Source of the DNA: an uncultured cyanobacterium
GTDB taxonomy: Bacteria > Cyanobacteriota > Cyanobacteriia > Phormidesmidales > Phormidesmidaceae
Direction of reading: 5' to 3'
DNA length: 6,657 nucleotides
NCBI GenBank assembly: GCA_938029995.1
Contig: CALHGI010000472.1
Coordinates: 1-6,657, forward strand
The translations under genes and the position numbers were made by a program. Under the pieces are notes generated by a model. The model saw nothing but the letters and a program-made list of their open reading frames with translations. It searched no databases and was not told where the DNA came from. This document shows, in pieces, positions 6,280-6,657 of the stretch; the stretch's first letter is position 1, and each line of letters opens with the position of its first letter.

Positions 6280-6307
6280 TTTACCGATGGGCTTGCCCTT
6301 GGGTAAA
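6280..6307. repeat. Imperfect hairpin in the bioB downstream region
   Basis: TTTACC (6280-6285) pairs with GGTAAA (6302-6307). Inside, after a 3x3 internal loop, GGG (6289-6291) pairs with CCC (6296-6298) around a CTTG tetraloop. It lies about 140 bp beyond the bioB stop codon, after the stronger hairpin at 6358-6383, and no T-run follows, so its role is unknown. Confidence 0.25.
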
Positions 6308-6357
6308 GCCTGGGATTCAGCGGATATGTAAGGTGGTTTGTATCCTGGAGGCTATAA

Positions 6358-6383
6358 ACTATCGACAAAATTTTATCGATAGT
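6358..6383 (-). terminator. Hairpin downstream of bioB, likely transcript end
   Basis: ACTATCGA (6358-6365) and TCGATAGT (6376-6383) are perfect 8-bp arms around a 10-nt centre whose AAAATTTT (6367-6374) is itself self-complementary. It lies 62 bp beyond the bioB stop codon. Read in the bioB direction the stem is followed by TTTATAG, a short U-rich tract. This fits a modest intrinsic terminator; a protein-binding palindrome is the alternative. Confidence 0.45.
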
Positions 6384-6445
6384 CGTGGTGAAGTACGACC
6401 CAGTTTACGACCAACTTCTAGCAGATGTCTGTGGTGATGCTGAAT

Positions 6446-6657
6446 CTAGGCTGATGTCTGGCCTATGCCATGACTATCAGGCGCTAGGGGACTGCCGTCA
6501 GGCGCTTCTAGGGTGAAGCCTGCATCCCTGACCATGGCATAGTCCTGGTCGGCGCTTTGGCCACTGGTGGTGAGATAGTCGCCGACAAAAATAGAGTTGG
6601 CTGGGTAAAGGGCTAGGGGCTGTTGCGATCGCAAATGCACCTCTCGACCGCCAGCCA
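6446..6657 (-). CDS. bioB: Biotin synthase BioB (C-terminal 69 residues only)
   Basis: The gene enters from the right edge of the window and ends at the TAG at 6446-6448. The visible protein starts [20 protein letters not shown] and continues [27 protein letters not shown]. This is the distinctive C-terminus of BioB, the radical-SAM enzyme that inserts sulfur into dethiobiotin in the last step of biotin synthesis. The Arg in the AGGRE segment corresponds, by my alignment from memory, to the arginine that ligates the auxiliary [2Fe-2S] cluster in E. coli BioB (Arg260). The ANSIF and YLTT motifs are conserved. After DAGF about 20 more residues follow ([21 protein letters not shown]), longer than the short end usual in the family; they are Pro/Ser/Gly-rich and probably disordered. 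The radical-SAM CxxxCxxC motif lies outside the window. No other biotin gene is visible. Confidence 0.92.
   Translation of the reverse strand, partial: AGGREVHLRSQQPLALYPANSIFVGDYLTTSGQSADQDYAMVRDAGFTLEAPDGSPLAPDSHGIGQTSA
6625..6632. repeat. HIP1 octamer GCGATCGC
   Basis: A single copy of the palindromic HIP1 octamer, which is strongly over-represented in many cyanobacterial genomes, lies inside bioB. One copy is weak evidence alone but agrees with the gene content in pointing to a cyanobacterium. Confidence 0.6.

Larger units (their letters stand above)
5899..6445. other. 547-bp spacer between bioB and the phosphoesterase, no convincing gene
   Basis: No long open frame is present on either strand and I see no family-like peptide or tRNA-like fold. 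It contains a possible phosphoesterase promoter near 5920-5947, a 10-bp palindrome ATACATGTAT (5997-6006), and an inverted pair TAAAGCCTTG / CAAGGCTTTA (5968-5977 and 6061-6070) with a third partial copy TAAAGCCT at 6304-6311. It also holds a weak 36-codon frame at 6081 and two hairpins near the bioB end. It could hold a long leader or a small RNA, but nothing identifies one. Confidence 0.5.

Noticed and set aside
1..6657. Mobile element, CRISPR array, toxin-antitoxin or defence system
   Set aside because: No transposase, integrase, regularly spaced repeats, paired small toxin-like genes or defence-type domains are visible anywhere in the window.

Overview
The window looks like ordinary chromosomal DNA from a cyanobacterium. 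Three things point that way: the pairing of a FecR-domain protein with a CHASE2-domain hybrid histidine kinase, a cyanobacterial-style BioB C-terminus, and a HIP1 octamer (GCGATCGC) inside bioB. A large marine form such as Acaryochloris or a relative is a guess from gene style; the sequence does not prove it.

Layout, left to right. (1) The 3' end of a DppB/OppB-type ABC transporter permease (1-269, +). (2) A short spacer with an AT-rich dyad over a perfect TATAAT, then an orphan 133-aa membrane-anchored protein with a histidine cluster (403-804, +). (3) A small secreted protein whose C-terminal half resembles a SPOR-like fold (887-1306, +). (4) A two-gene overlapping unit: an exported FecR-domain protein with a C-terminal Ig-like domain (1510-2379, +) and an 897-aa hybrid sensor kinase (2360-5053, +). 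The kinase is ordered TM, periplasmic CHASE2, three TM, HisKA, HATPase_c, degenerate receiver, intact receiver. (5) A convergent PPP-family metallophosphoesterase (5149-5898, -), separated from the kinase by a hairpin. (6) A 547-bp spacer (5899-6445) with no convincing gene but several inverted repeats and one weak 36-codon reading frame. (7) The 3' end of biotin synthase bioB (6446-6657, -).

How the genes may work together. The central unit is best read as an envelope-sensing phosphorelay: the FecR-like protein and the CHASE2 domain would both lie outside the cytoplasmic membrane, and the kinase core and receivers inside. No HPt protein or DNA-binding regulator is encoded here, so the output partner must be elsewhere. 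The three reading frames before the kinase all carry an export or membrane-anchor signal, but only fecR and the kinase are tightly linked. The phosphoesterase and bioB look like unrelated neighbours.

No mobile element, CRISPR array, rRNA or tRNA was found. The least ordinary parts are the FecR-CHASE2 pair, the pseudo-receiver in the kinase, and the two unrecognised small exported or membrane proteins.
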